Shown: piece by piece, positions 38,762 to 48,692 of the stretch
Position numbering within the stretch: position 1 is the stretch's first letter
How the letters are laid out: each line of letters begins with the position of its first letter
From: Saprospiraceae bacterium
Lineage (GTDB): Bacteria; Bacteroidota; Bacteroidia; Chitinophagales; Saprospiraceae
Reading direction: 5' to 3'
Assembly: GCA_016720635.1 (NCBI GenBank)
Contig: JADKKF010000002.1
Coordinates: forward strand, 276,001 to 340,000
Length of the DNA stretch: 64,000 bases
Made by a program: the position numbers and the translations under genes
The notes under the pieces: model-generated
Seen by the model: only the letters and a program-made list of their open reading frames with translations
What the model was told of the DNA's origin: nothing
Database searches by the model: none

Positions 38762-40627
38762 ATGTTTCCTTTTTATGATGTAATTGTAGTCGGTGCAGGT
38801 CACGCAGGTTGCGAAGCTGCCGTGGCTGCTGCTAATCTAGGCTCAAAGGTATTATTGGTTACGATGAATATGCAAACAATAGGACAAATGTCCTGTAACC
38901 CTGCCATGGGTGGTGTTGCTAAGGGTCAAATAGTAAGAGAAATTGATGCTTTATGTGGTTATTCTGGGATTGTAACAGATGAAACTACGATACAATTTAG
39001 AATGCTCAATAAGAGCAAAGGTCCAGCAATGTGGAGTCCACGAGCACAAAATGACCGATTCGAATTTGCACAAAAGTGGCGCTTAATGCTTGAAGGCCAT
39101 CAAAATATTGATTTTTGGCAAGAGATGGTTGGAGGGCTGCTGATAAAAGATCAGAAAGTGCAAGGTGTGGTTACTGCTCTTGGATTAGAAATCAAATCAC
39201 AAACCGTTATTTTGACGAATGGTACCTTCCTTAATGGTTTGATTCATATTGGAGAAAAGCAATTTGGGGGTGGCCGTGCTGGAGAGAGAAATGCCACGGG
39301 TATTACCGAACAGCTTATAAAATTGGGATTTGAATCTGGAAGGATGAAAACAGGCACACCACCTAGAGTCGATGGTAGAAGCTTGAATTGGGATGTGATG
39401 GAAATTCAAGATGGAGACGAAAATCCCTCAAAATTTTCATTTCTGTCAACGCCAAAGGTCGGAAAACAATTGCCTTGCCATATCACATATACCAATGAAA
39501 AAGTACATGACGTGTTGCGGACAGGCTTTTCAAAGTCTCCTATGTTTAGTGGTAGGATTCAAGGCTTAGGCCCGAGGTATTGCCCCTCGATAGAAGACAA
39601 AATAGATAGGTTTTCAGATAAAATAAGGCATCAACTATTTATAGAACCAGAAGGTCGAGACACCTGTGAGATATACGTTAATGGTTTTTCGTCTTCATTG
39701 CCAGAAAATATCCAATATGAGGCATTGAAGCTGATTCCAGGATTTGAAAATGTAAAAATGTTTCGACCAGGGTACGCCATTGAATACGACTATTTTCCGC
39801 CGACACAATTAAAAAATACTTTAGAGACCCACTTGATACAAAATTTATATTTTGCCGGGCAAATAAATGGTACGACGGGGTATGAAGAAGCAGCCTGCCA
39901 AGGGTTAATGGCTGGTATAAATGCACACCTTAGGTGCAAGGAGTTGGAACCATTTGTCTTGAAAAGATCGGAGGCTTATATCGGAGTACTTATCGACGAT
40001 TTGGTTACAAAAGGAACCAACGAGCCATATCGCATGTTCACTTCAAGGGCAGAATATCGAATCCTACTTAGGCAGGACAATGCTGACATCCGCTTAACTC
40101 CTTTAGCCTACAAGTTGGGTATGAAAGGAGCAGATTTGAGGATGGACAATGTAAACATTAAATTGGATGAAGCGGCAAAAATAGAGACTTATTTAACCGA
40201 AAATAGTGCTGACCCAGGCGTGTATAATGAATGGCTTGAATCCGTAGAAAGTGCGCCTCTTAAGCAAAAAATAAAGCTTTCTTCTTTATTGTCTAGACCT
40301 CATATTGGGATATTAGACATGGCAAAAAGCGATGCTCAATTGAATACTTTTATACAGAAATTTTCTTCAGAAAACATTGAGTTTGCTGAGATCAAAATGA
40401 AGTATGAAGGCTATATTCTTAAAGAAGAAGAGTTGGTGAAAAAAATGAGCCGATTGGAAGACTTTAGATTACAAGAGAGTTTGGATTATTTTCAGATGAC
40501 TTCATTGTCAATGGAAGCTAGACAAAAGTTAAGTAAAATTAAGCCGTCAACATTGGGACAGGCAAGTAGAATAAGTGGTGTTTCTCCTTCAGATATTTCG
40601 ATTTTATTAGTTCATATTGGAAGATAG
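38762..40627 (+). CDS. mnmG: tRNA uridine-5-carboxymethylaminomethyl modification enzyme MnmG (GidA)
   Basis: Full-length 621-residue MnmG, which with MnmE modifies the wobble uridine of several tRNAs. The FAD-binding VVGAGHAGCEAA (9-20), CNPAMGG, GRMKTGTPPR and PRYCPSIEDKI motifs are all present, as is the C-terminal helical domain (from about 540). It leads a group with GH3, a small unknown gene and recO; the GH3 gene starts 2 bp after its stop. Confidence 0.97.
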   Translation: MFPFYDVIVVGAGHAGCEAAVAAANLGSKVLLVTMNMQTIGQMSCNPAMGGVAKGQIVREIDALCGYSGIVTDETTIQFRMLNKSKGPAMWSPRAQNDRFEFAQKWRLMLEGHQNIDFWQEMVGGLLIKDQKVQGVVTALGLEIKSQTVILTNGTFLNGLIHIGEKQFGGGRAGERNATGITEQLIKLGFESGRMKTGTPPRVDGRSLNWDVMEIQDGDENPSKFSFLSTPKVGKQLPCHITYTNEKVHDVLRTGFSKSPMFSGRIQGLGPRYCPSIEDKIDRFSDKIRHQLFIEPEGRDTCEIYVNGFSSSLPENIQYEALKLIPGFENVKMFRPGYAIEYDYFPPTQLKNTLETHLIQNLYFAGQINGTTGYEEAACQGLMAGINAHLRCKELEPFVLKRSEAYIGVLIDDLVTKGTNEPYRMFTSRAEYRILLRQDNADIRLTPLAYKLGMKGADLRMDNVNIKLDEAAKIETYLTENSADPGVYNEWLESVESAPLKQKIKLSSLLSRPHIGILDMAKSDAQLNTFIQKFSSENIEFAEIKMKYEGYILKEEELVKKMSRLEDFRLQESLDYFQMTSLSMEARQKLSKIKPSTLGQASRISGVSPSDISILLVHIGR

Positions 40628-40629
40628 TT

Positions 40630-42153
40630 ATGAGCATATATTCAGGCGTTAATTTTATAATGAAAAACTATTGTGCGTATCGCTACGCCCATATAGCTTC
40701 ATATAAAAAAGACCCTGCATCTATACAAAAGACAATATTCAAATCGATAATTTCAAAAGCCAAAGACACGGAATGGGGTAAAAAATACGACTATGCTTCC
40801 ATAAAATCGATTAAAGACTTTCAAGCGAGAATAGAACCACAAGAATATGACCAAATAAGAGACTATATCGCTAGGATGATGGATGGTCTGCAAAATGTTT
40901 TATGGCCAGACAAAATTAAGTGGTATGCAAAATCAAGTGGGACTACCAACGACAAAAGTAAATATATTCCTGTTAGTGATGAGAATCTCAAGAACTGCCA
41001 TATTAAAGGTGGGTGGGATGCGGTTACGTTGATTTATCATAACCTAAAAGACGCTAAGTTATTTCAAAACAAGAGCATATTGTTGGGTGGGGCATTGGAG
41101 ACTTTTCCGAATAATCCAAACATTATGGCCGGTGATATTTCAGCGATCATGTTGAAAAATTTTCCTGCAGTGGGAAGGTATTTTTACGTTCCAGACTTTG
41201 AGACAGCTTTGATGAAAGATTGGGAAAGTAAAATAGAAAAAACAGCCCTTCAAGCTTTACAAATCCCCAATATGGCCATGTTTGGTGGAGTCCCTACTTG
41301 GAACCTCGTTTTGTTCAAAAGGATGTTGGAAATATCAGGTAAAGACAATCTTCTAGAAATCTGGCCTGAACTTCAAGTTTATATGCACGGTGGGGTGGGT
41401 TTTGGTCCTTATAAAGCACAATTTAAAAAATTAATACCCAAGGATGATTTTATATATCAAGAGATATACAACGCATCCGAGGGCTTTTTTGCCATTAAAG
41501 ACGATTTTACTAGAGAGGATATGTTGGTTCTCCTTGATAATGGTATATTTTATGAGTTTATTCCATTGGAGACTTACGGTAATCCGAATGCAACTGCATA
41601 TACAATTGAGGAAGTTGTCGAAGGTGTTCCTTATGTTATTTTGGTTACGAATTTTGCAGGACTGTCTCGGTATGTACCTGGAGATACGGTGATTTTTACC
41701 TCGCTATACCCTCATAGAATCCAAGTATTTGGAAGAACGCAGCAGTTTTTGAACGCTTTTGGAGAGGAAGTAATGATCAGCAATGCTGAACAAGCCATAG
41801 CCCACACTTGTTCTCATACAGATGCTGTAGTCTCAGAATATACAGTAGCACCGATATTTCTTGATATTGCCAATAAAGGAGGACATCAATGGCTTATAGA
41901 GTTTGAGAAAGATCCAAAAGATATAAATGAATTTGGCATATTGCTAGATAAAAAACTACAAGCGCTTAATTCAGATTATGAAGCAAAGAGGTCAAAAAAT
42001 CTTGCGTTGGATTCTTTAAAACTTACCAAAGTACCCAAAGGTACTTTTTATCAGTGGATGAAATACAAAGGAAGGCTGGGCGGACAATTCAAAATCCCAC
42101 GATTGAGCAATAGTAGAAAATTATTGACGAAATTTTATTTTTTTAAAAACTAG
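40630..42153 (+). CDS. GH3-family acyl-amido synthetase-like protein
   Basis: A 507-residue member of the GH3 (auxin-responsive promoter) family of acyl-adenylate-forming enzymes. It has KSSGTTNDKSKYIPVS (P-loop-like ATP site, near 98-113), then EIYNASEGFFAI and LSRYVPGDTVIFT (family motifs 2 and 3). Plant members conjugate amino acids to jasmonate or auxin; the bacterial substrate is unknown. It is common in Bacteroidota, so its presence is not a sign of recent transfer. It sits 2 bp after mnmG and 10 bp before a small unknown gene. Confidence 0.85.
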   Translation: MSIYSGVNFIMKNYCAYRYAHIASYKKDPASIQKTIFKSIISKAKDTEWGKKYDYASIKSIKDFQARIEPQEYDQIRDYIARMMDGLQNVLWPDKIKWYAKSSGTTNDKSKYIPVSDENLKNCHIKGGWDAVTLIYHNLKDAKLFQNKSILLGGALETFPNNPNIMAGDISAIMLKNFPAVGRYFYVPDFETALMKDWESKIEKTALQALQIPNMAMFGGVPTWNLVLFKRMLEISGKDNLLEIWPELQVYMHGGVGFGPYKAQFKKLIPKDDFIYQEIYNASEGFFAIKDDFTREDMLVLLDNGIFYEFIPLETYGNPNATAYTIEEVVEGVPYVILVTNFAGLSRYVPGDTVIFTSLYPHRIQVFGRTQQFLNAFGEEVMISNAEQAIAHTCSHTDAVVSEYTVAPIFLDIANKGGHQWLIEFEKDPKDINEFGILLDKKLQALNSDYEAKRSKNLALDSLKLTKVPKGTFYQWMKYKGRLGGQFKIPRLSNSRKLLTKFYFFKN

Positions 42154-42162
42154 GACCACAAT

Positions 42163-42495
42163 ATGATCAACGAATCAGAAGAGTTGAAATCCGTGATGGT
42201 ACATTCGTTTGAAATAACGCTAAAAGACCATGAAAACAACTTGGATGATCTTTATCCTATTTTATTGGGTCATATCGAGTGGATGATAGAAAATAGAATG
42301 GAGGCCTTATTGAGCACTCTTTACCGACTAGATGTTTTAGAATCAAAGATAAACGTGGTTTTATCCCCTGATTTTCCACTGTCGCCCGCGCAGGGTATTA
42401 CCAATCTAGTGATAGAAAGACAAAAGGAGAGATACCAGACAAAATTGAAATACCACAATACTGAGTACACAAAAGATTGGATAGAGCTGAAATAA
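42163..42495 (+). CDS. Small conserved-looking protein of unknown function
   Basis: This 110-residue soluble, mostly helical protein is rich in acidic and basic residues. It contains HIEWMIENRMEALLSTLYRLDVLESKI followed by SPAQGITNLVIERQKER. I do not recognise a named family, but the tail resembles small helical proteins seen near GH3 or recO genes in Bacteroidota. It is a credible gene because it fits the operon spacing (10 bp after GH3) and has normal codon use. Function unknown. Confidence 0.7.
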   Translation: MINESEELKSVMVHSFEITLKDHENNLDDLYPILLGHIEWMIENRMEALLSTLYRLDVLESKINVVLSPDFPLSPAQGITNLVIERQKERYQTKLKYHNTEYTKDWIELK

Positions 42496-42546
42496 AATCT
42501 TTTCCTATTCGAGATCTATTTTTATTCAACTTTTAATGTTTGAATA

Positions 42547-43272
42547 TTGGCCTTTATCAAGACACAAGGAATCATACTTAGGACTTTGGATTATAGTGAG
42601 TCAAATATAATCGTACATATTTTTACCAAAGAATATGGATTAATTACTGGGATGGTCTATGGAGCAAAAAGTACAAAATCTAAAAAGAAGAATTTTATTT
42701 GGAAACTTGGCAATATTGTAGCGTTAGATTTAGATTTTAAAAATTCCAATAAGATACAACCGATTAAAGAAGGTGCCATTTTTTACCAATATAAAGAGAT
42801 TCCTTTTGATATCTATAAAAACGCCCTAACGACGATATGCATAGAAATATTGACCAAATGCATCAAAGAGAATCAAGCCAATCTACAATTGTATGATTTT
42901 GTTTTAGAATTTTTAACTCAAGTAGATTCTACCCAAGAGTCTATCAAAAATTATCTAGTTTATTTTCTCTTGCATATTACAAGTCCCTTGGGCATACAGC
43001 CGATATTAAAGCAAGGTGGGACTTGGATTGATTATGAAAATGGAGAAATTACAACGATTAAATCAACGGAGAGCCTATATTCTCATGAATATTTATCATT
43101 GGCTCATACATATGATTTTTTTAAGATGGAAATAAAACAGTTGGGAGCCTATAATCTCCCAGTTTCTGAACGACAGGAGTTAATTTCAGTTTTTTTTAGA
43201 TACTTAAAAACACATCTTCCAGATTTCTCACTGCCCAAATCTCTCCAAATTTATAAGGATATTCTGTATTAA
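42547..43272 (+). CDS. recO: DNA repair protein RecO
   Basis: This 241-residue protein has the N-terminal OB-fold of RecO (KTQGIILRTLDYSESNIIVHIFT, then GLITGMVYGAKSTKSKKKN) and the helical C-terminal part with SPLGIQP. With RecF and RecR it loads RecA onto gapped DNA. The start is a TTG at 42547; no in-frame ATG is available, and the position fits homologues. The Cys4 zinc site found in some RecO proteins is absent. It ends just before a bidirectional terminator. Confidence 0.9.
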   Translation: MAFIKTQGIILRTLDYSESNIIVHIFTKEYGLITGMVYGAKSTKSKKKNFIWKLGNIVALDLDFKNSNKIQPIKEGAIFYQYKEIPFDIYKNALTTICIEILTKCIKENQANLQLYDFVLEFLTQVDSTQESIKNYLVYFLLHITSPLGIQPILKQGGTWIDYENGEITTIKSTESLYSHEYLSLAHTYDFFKMEIKQLGAYNLPVSERQELISVFFRYLKTHLPDFSLPKSLQIYKDILY

Positions 43273-43302
43273 AAAAAAGGAGGAGTTTTTAGGCTCCTCC
43301 TT
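43271..43302 (-). terminator. Bidirectional terminator between recO and the metalloprotease
   Basis: AAGGAGGAG (43277-43285) pairs perfectly with CTCCTCCTT (43294-43302). On the minus strand the hairpin is followed by eight T, ideal for the protease transcript. For recO the downstream side is less T-rich. Confidence 0.85.
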
Positions 43303-43324
43303 CGAAAATCTTAGAGATTTATTT

Positions 43325-46300
43325 TTACAATTTTTGGATTTTAAATACTTCAGTTTGGCTATTACCTAATGTCCTGATCACATAGTTTCCGATAGGTAAT
43401 TCGTTTAAATCCATTTCGATACTTTGCGAACCACTATTCAGATCAGCATAAAATTTGAAAGCCTTTATTACAGTTCCTTTGCTATCGATCACTTGTACTT
43501 CATTGATACTAGATGAACCAGTACTTACGATGTACAATTTGTTGTTTGTAACGGGGTTAGGGTACAGACTGATACTAGATTTTTTACCAAATACCACTTG
43601 GACTATTTTCGAATATTCGCTTTTCTGATCTAAAGAAACAGATTTTAATCTATAATAAGATACCCCAGATAGTGGTTGCTGATCTTTACTCGAATATTTG
43701 GATAATTGGGCACCTTGTCCAGCTGGTTCTTTTGTTAATATTGGATAAAAATCTTGCCCATTCGCCGATCGCTCGATTATGAATTCTTTCAGGTTGATTT
43801 CATTCGAGGTTTCCCAAAGCAGATCTACCGCATTTTCATTTTTAAGCGCTTTGAAAGAAATTAAATTCAATGGCAAAAGTGCTCCAGTATAACTAGTCAC
43901 TGCAAATCCACTAAAGGTTGCGAAACTCGAAGTATATGTATGGAATGTAACCCCATCTGATGTAAAAGTTCCGTAGGTAGGAACTACCAATTGCGCACCC
44001 ACACTTGTAGTTGTGTTCTGAATTTTATTGGGTGTCTTTATCATTTTATACGAAGAAGCAGTCCCTCCCAAGGCGGATATTTCGGAGGCTTTATAGATTA
44101 AAGTAATATCATAATTTCCATTGTTTGTAGAAGTTATATAAAAAGTTTTTTGAGAAATCTTCGAAGTGGCTGTTGGGTCAAGCCATGTTGGAGAAGTCAA
44201 AGCACTAGACCCTGCTCTATCTATTGAAACATTTACACATTCTAAATTAGTCCCACCTGTCTGTTGTATTTTGACCAATGCTTTATCTTGATCATCGTAA
44301 AAAAATGCGATGTCACCAGTGGTTAGGTAAGAGACTGCAGATTTATTGGTAGCATTGGAAGCATCCATTATCGGTGTATAATTAAATCGTAGGTCGGGTT
44401 GTTCTGTTTCGCTATAGAAGCCAGCTAATGAACATCCATTATCAGACCCTGTACTGCTTATATTGAACATTGCAACGTTGGAGGATTTCGACGTGGAAGA
44501 AATGACATCTGAATTCGACGAAGAGGTGTTATTAAAGCAAAATTCAAATAGGATATTAGAGCTACCGTCCCAATAATATGGAGAACTTATATTGAATGTA
44601 TTCCACCCACTCACTACGGATACTGAAGCGTTGTTGACTAAAGAGGTTAGTCCTGTTTCGGTATAACTTGGAGTGGTCACTGAAGTGTTTTTTGCAGAAA
44701 TATTAAAATTTGAATAAGCCTGGGTACTGTTTTTTGAAATAACATTGAATGCGATGCTATTGATATAGCCTTTTTTAAGACCAAAACCAGTTAGGTCGGC
44801 GGCGGTATAAATGACTCGAGCCCTTGCATCGGTATATCCACCACCAAATGGGTAATAGTTGACATTAGAATCGCCAGCACCATAAACAATGGTTCTATTG
44901 GTGGCTATACTTGGATCAAAGTCATTGTCAGAAACGGATACATTAATGTTATCTGTAGAGCAAACTAAATTGGCTCCAACACTTAGATTCAAAATAATAT
45001 TTTCAACCGATTCATCGATGGCGTCTTCAAAAATTGCCAAATTAAAATTAGAGGAAGCATTAGTGGATCCAGCTGCAAAGGTTACGGTACCAGAGACGAT
45101 TGAATAATCTCGGTTTTGAAGTGCAGTAGAAGCTCCGTCTATCGATAAAGTTGCAGTAACACTTGACGTGGCAATCGTCCTATATAACTGAACTGGAATT
45201 GTAACAAGCGTGTATTTCATGCCACAATTTGCTGCTGCTGTCCCTGAATTGCTTGCTTCATAGGCAGCTTTGGTTGGCGTACCCAGTTTTAGTCTTGTGT
45301 CAATTGGCTGGAGGCAAGTTAATGAAATATAAAAAGCATTCAAAGTTGAAAGAGAGACTGGCGACCACGTAGAAGTACTGGCAACTGATGGCGACATGAT
45401 AAACCCAGACGAAACATCGTGAGATAGATTGAGATTGTGTCCAATCTCATGAGCAGCCATTACCTGAAGCGTATAATTAGAATTGTTTCCGCTCCATTCT
45501 TGTAATACATGATATTTACTGCTGGTGCAAATCGCCCCAACATAAGCAAGACCAATGGTAGATCCAGCAAAATCGCGTTTTGTCCAAAATTGTCCGAGAT
45601 CAAAGGTGACGCCAAAATTACCAGCTTCGCCCCAATCAGAAAAATTGGACAGAATAGTGTTGGCATCATTCGATGAAGTTATAGTTCTTTCCAAACCATC
45701 GCTAGCACTTGAAGAAACATAATGAGCAACGATAACAAACTTGAGGCTGTCTTGAAATTCTGTATCATAAAGAAGTTGAACATTGTTCATGACTGCATCT
45801 ACAAATGTATTTGTGTTGGTAGTTCCGCCTTTATTTTGAGACATGGTCCAATCACTTGCGATGGCTAGTTCAATTTGATAAGTACAATTATTAGTTCCTA
45901 AAAGTAAATTTCTTTGCTCGACCGATTGATCCAGCTTTTCACTGGTCGTTTCAACCCCACATTTGTGTTCTGTGGTATATTTAACATTTTTAGCATTATA
46001 AACCACATAAGTATCAGGGGCTAAATTGTCTCCAAAGTTTGATACGGGTTCTATCATCCAATGCTCATCATCTTTAATAAAAAATCCAAAAATGAAATTA
46101 TCTGTCACTGTCAACGAAAAAACATCCTCTGGATCATCCCAAAAATGCCCTCTATAGTTGAAGGATTCTCTTTCTTTTGTTTTCTCTATTTTTCCATTTA
46201 CTTCTTTCAACAACACATGATCCTGAGATTTCATATTGTATGATTCAATGTGCACATTGCCTTTTAATGCGTCACCTAGGTCTAGAAAAAGCTCTTTATT

Positions 46301-46498
46301 AAATCCTTGTGAAGTCAAAGATTGGCTCAATGATTTGGAATCGATATAGAATACATCGAAAGCACTAAATTTATTAGCTAATAAATCATTGGTCTTGAAA
46401 TCTAAGTTTTTTTGGCCACCTAATACTAAACTTTGTGCTTGAAGAAAAGGAGATTTAAATAGAATAAGAAAGCATATCAAAGGGATTAGACGAATCAT
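43325..46498 (-). CDS. Secreted metzincin metalloprotease with Calx-beta and T9SS domains
   Basis: A 1057-residue secreted protease with a signal peptide (about 1-21) and a long propeptide-like part. The catalytic domain has HEIGHNLNLSHD (zinc ligands from H350) and a Met-turn GFIMSPS, as in M12B/reprolysin-like metzincins. A Calx-beta-like module follows (about 430-525, ending VSVSDND). More beta modules come next, then a type A T9SS sorting domain (SLYPNPVTNN to FKIQKL). The third ligand position reads H, giving HExxHxxxxxH. It probably digests extracellular protein. It is monocistronic with a good terminator. Confidence 0.9.
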   Translation of the reverse strand: MIRLIPLICFLILFKSPFLQAQSLVLGGQKNLDFKTNDLLANKFSAFDVFYIDSKSLSQSLTSQGFNKELFLDLGDALKGNVHIESYNMKSQDHVLLKEVNGKIEKTKERESFNYRGHFWDDPEDVFSLTVTDNFIFGFFIKDDEHWMIEPVSNFGDNLAPDTYVVYNAKNVKYTTEHKCGVETTSEKLDQSVEQRNLLLGTNNCTYQIELAIASDWTMSQNKGGTTNTNTFVDAVMNNVQLLYDTEFQDSLKFVIVAHYVSSSASDGLERTITSSNDANTILSNFSDWGEAGNFGVTFDLGQFWTKRDFAGSTIGLAYVGAICTSSKYHVLQEWSGNNSNYTLQVMAAHEIGHNLNLSHDVSSGFIMSPSVASTSTWSPVSLSTLNAFYISLTCLQPIDTRLKLGTPTKAAYEASNSGTAAANCGMKYTLVTIPVQLYRTIATSSVTATLSIDGASTALQNRDYSIVSGTVTFAAGSTNASSNFNLAIFEDAIDESVENIILNLSVGANLVCSTDNINVSVSDNDFDPSIATNRTIVYGAGDSNVNYYPFGGGYTDARARVIYTAADLTGFGLKKGYINSIAFNVISKNSTQAYSNFNISAKNTSVTTPSYTETGLTSLVNNASVSVVSGWNTFNISSPYYWDGSSNILFEFCFNNTSSSNSDVISSTSKSSNVAMFNISSTGSDNGCSLAGFYSETEQPDLRFNYTPIMDASNATNKSAVSYLTTGDIAFFYDDQDKALVKIQQTGGTNLECVNVSIDRAGSSALTSPTWLDPTATSKISQKTFYITSTNNGNYDITLIYKASEISALGGTASSYKMIKTPNKIQNTTTSVGAQLVVPTYGTFTSDGVTFHTYTSSFATFSGFAVTSYTGALLPLNLISFKALKNENAVDLLWETSNEINLKEFIIERSANGQDFYPILTKEPAGQGAQLSKYSSKDQQPLSGVSYYRLKSVSLDQKSEYSKIVQVVFGKKSSISLYPNPVTNNKLYIVSTGSSSINEVQVIDSKGTVIKAFKFYADLNSGSQSIEMDLNELPIGNYVIRTLGNSQTEVFKIQKL

Positions 46499-46642
46499 GA
46501 TGAACAGTATTGAGTTAAAATTTAAAACGAATTATTATTCAAATTTCCAAAAAATGAATCTATTAAACGAATTTTTTATTAAAAATAAATGTAAAAATGC
46601 AATATTAAATTTATTCAATATATAAAACCACAAGATAAGCAG

Positions 46643-46650
46643 TAACTTCG
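46643..46650 (+). promoter_or_regulatory. Possible -7 box directly before the ABC-F start
   Basis: TAACTTCG differs by one base from TAnnTTTG and ends only 4 nt before the ATG at 46655. If used, the transcript would have almost no leader. No -33 element is clear. Confidence 0.25.
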
Positions 46651-46654
46651 CCGC

Positions 46655-48514
46655 ATGAATTATTTGACTTTAGAAAATATAACCAAGTCCTACGGGGACA
46701 AAATACTATTCAAAAACATCCAATTGCACATCAATAAGGGACAAAAAATAGCCTTTGTTGCAAAAAACGGAACGGGAAAATCTACGCTGTTAAGAGTATT
46801 GACAGGGATGGAAGGAAGTGAGGGTGAGAACGCCAAAATATGGATAAACAGCGATGTCCAAATGGGGTTTTTATTGCAAGAGCCTCAATTCAACTTCAAT
46901 TTAAATGTGCTTGAGACCATCTTTGATACCACCAATGAAACCCTCCTTGCGGTAAAAGAATACGAACACGTTTTGGCACTTGGCAATGTTGATCAAATAC
47001 AAGCTGCAACAAACAAAATGGATGATTTGAAGGCTTGGGATGTTGAGTCAAAAGTCAAAGAAATCATTTCAAAATTAAAAATTGTTGACCTAGAGCAAAA
47101 GATTGATACTTTGTCGGGCGGACAATTAAAGCGTTTGGCTTTGGCCAAAATATTGATCGAAGAACCGGCATTCTTGATATTGGATGAACCGACCAATCAC
47201 TTGGATCTCGATATGATAGAATGGCTAGAAGAGTACCTTTCAAGGCCGAACTTGACCTTGTTCATGGTGACGCACGATAGGTATTTCTTAGAGAGGATTT
47301 GTGACACGATCATAGAGCTAGAAAATGGACAACTGTACAAATACAGCGGAAATTATTCTCAATATTTGGAGAAAAAGGCCATCCGAGTCGAAAACGAAGG
47401 AATAGAGCATGATAAGAACAAAAAACTTCTGCGTAAAGAACTCGATTGGGTCCGCAGGATGCCCCAGGGAAGGGGTACAAAAGCCAAATCTAGGGTAGAT
47501 GCCTTTTACGATCTCAAAGAAGTAACGGATCAAAAAAAGACCGAGGATAAAATGAAAATTGAAATCAAGGGCCAGCGACTTGGTTCTAAGATTTTGGAGG
47601 CCCACAATGTTGGTTTAGATTATGGGGACAAGCATATTTTTTCAAATTTCAATTATAAATTTAAGAAGGGAGAACGGGTAGGTATTATCGGTAAGAATGG
47701 AACGGGCAAATCCAGCTTTCTTAAGGTTTTGACACAAGAATTAAGCCCAACACAAGGTAAAATCGTCGTAGGAGATACTTTGGTATTTGGATATTATAGC
47801 CAAGATGGCATGGAGCTCAATGTGGACAAAAGGGTCATAGAGGTCATCACAGACATAGCAGAATATATCCCATTAGAAAAGGGTCAAACGCTTTCTGCTG
47901 CTGCACTTTTGGAGCGATTTTTATTCAGTAGATCGCAACAACAGGTATTCGTATCACAGCTTTCTGGAGGTGAGCGACGACGTCTTTATCTGCTTACGAT
48001 TTTGATCCAAAATCCCAATTTTCTTATCTTAGACGAGCCGACGAATGACCTAGATATATTGACATTGCAGATACTGGAGGATTTCTTGCTTGACTTTCCT
48101 GGTTGCCTATTGATAGTTACCCACGATCGATATTTTATGGATAAATTGGTCGATCACCTTTTTGTTTTTGAGGGCGATGGTCAGATTAAGGATTTTAATG
48201 GAAATTATTCTGAATATAGAGAGACTCAAAATAATCTACCTACCAAAAGTACCAAAACAGAAGCCAGTTCGGACCAAGAAGTAACGCCAAAACCTAGTTC
48301 TGAAGGCCTTAATTATGAAGAAAGGAAAGAATTGAAACGACTCGAAAAAGATATCGAAAAGATTCAAGAAAAGATTAAATCCATCGAAGACCGCTTTACT
48401 AATGAAAATCTTAACTTGGACGATATCCAAAAATTGGGTGTAGAAATCCAAAAGCTCAGAGACGACCTTGACACCAGAGAATCTAAATGGTTAGAACTCG
48501 CAGAACGGGAATAA
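46655..48514 (+). CDS. ABC-F family ATPase, Uup-like
   Basis: A 619-residue protein with two ABC domains and no membrane part. It has Walker A KNGTGKST (near 37-44) and again GKNGTGKSS (near 343), signatures LSGGQ and LSGGE, and two LDEPTN Walker B boxes. A linker with arginine/lysine-rich helices lies between the domains. The C-terminus (about 550-619) is a charged coiled coil as in Uup, not in EttA. ABC-F proteins act on ribosomes to rescue or regulate translation; Uup is also linked to replication-related DNA structures. It stands alone. Confidence 0.9.
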   Translation: MNYLTLENITKSYGDKILFKNIQLHINKGQKIAFVAKNGTGKSTLLRVLTGMEGSEGENAKIWINSDVQMGFLLQEPQFNFNLNVLETIFDTTNETLLAVKEYEHVLALGNVDQIQAATNKMDDLKAWDVESKVKEIISKLKIVDLEQKIDTLSGGQLKRLALAKILIEEPAFLILDEPTNHLDLDMIEWLEEYLSRPNLTLFMVTHDRYFLERICDTIIELENGQLYKYSGNYSQYLEKKAIRVENEGIEHDKNKKLLRKELDWVRRMPQGRGTKAKSRVDAFYDLKEVTDQKKTEDKMKIEIKGQRLGSKILEAHNVGLDYGDKHIFSNFNYKFKKGERVGIIGKNGTGKSSFLKVLTQELSPTQGKIVVGDTLVFGYYSQDGMELNVDKRVIEVITDIAEYIPLEKGQTLSAAALLERFLFSRSQQQVFVSQLSGGERRRLYLLTILIQNPNFLILDEPTNDLDILTLQILEDFLLDFPGCLLIVTHDRYFMDKLVDHLFVFEGDGQIKDFNGNYSEYRETQNNLPTKSTKTEASSDQEVTPKPSSEGLNYEERKELKRLEKDIEKIQEKIKSIEDRFTNENLNLDDIQKLGVEIQKLRDDLDTRESKWLELAERE

Positions 48515-48516
48515 AA

Positions 48517-48549
48517 AAAGGTTCCAGCCTTATTCAGATTGAAACCTTT
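48517..48549 (-). terminator. Terminator of tRNA-Cys
   Basis: Read on the minus strand, CAAAGGTTTCAA...TTGGAACCTTT forms a hairpin with one mismatch followed by TTTTTATTC. It starts a few bases after the tRNA 3' end and also lies just past the plus-strand ABC-F stop. Confidence 0.6.
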
Positions 48550-48552
48550 GGA

Positions 48553-48622
48553 GGTCGAAAGCGGATTCGAACCGCTGTGGAAGGTTTTGCAGACCTCTGC
48601 CTAGCCACTCGGCCATTCGACC
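48553..48622 (-). tRNA. tRNA-Cys (GCA)
   Basis: On the minus strand the sequence folds as a cloverleaf. The acceptor GGTCGAA pairs with TTCGACC, the anticodon loop CTGCAAA contains GCA, and the T-arm is AGCGG-TTCGAAT-CCGCT. The discriminator base is U, as in tRNA-Cys. The 3' CCA is not encoded (the genome reads CCC). Length 70 nt. Confidence 0.95.
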
Positions 48623-48692
48623 CTGTTTTTTTCTTTAGGAGGGCAAAGATATGATATTTTGTAATTAAAAAACCACTTTCTAAGAAAAATTC

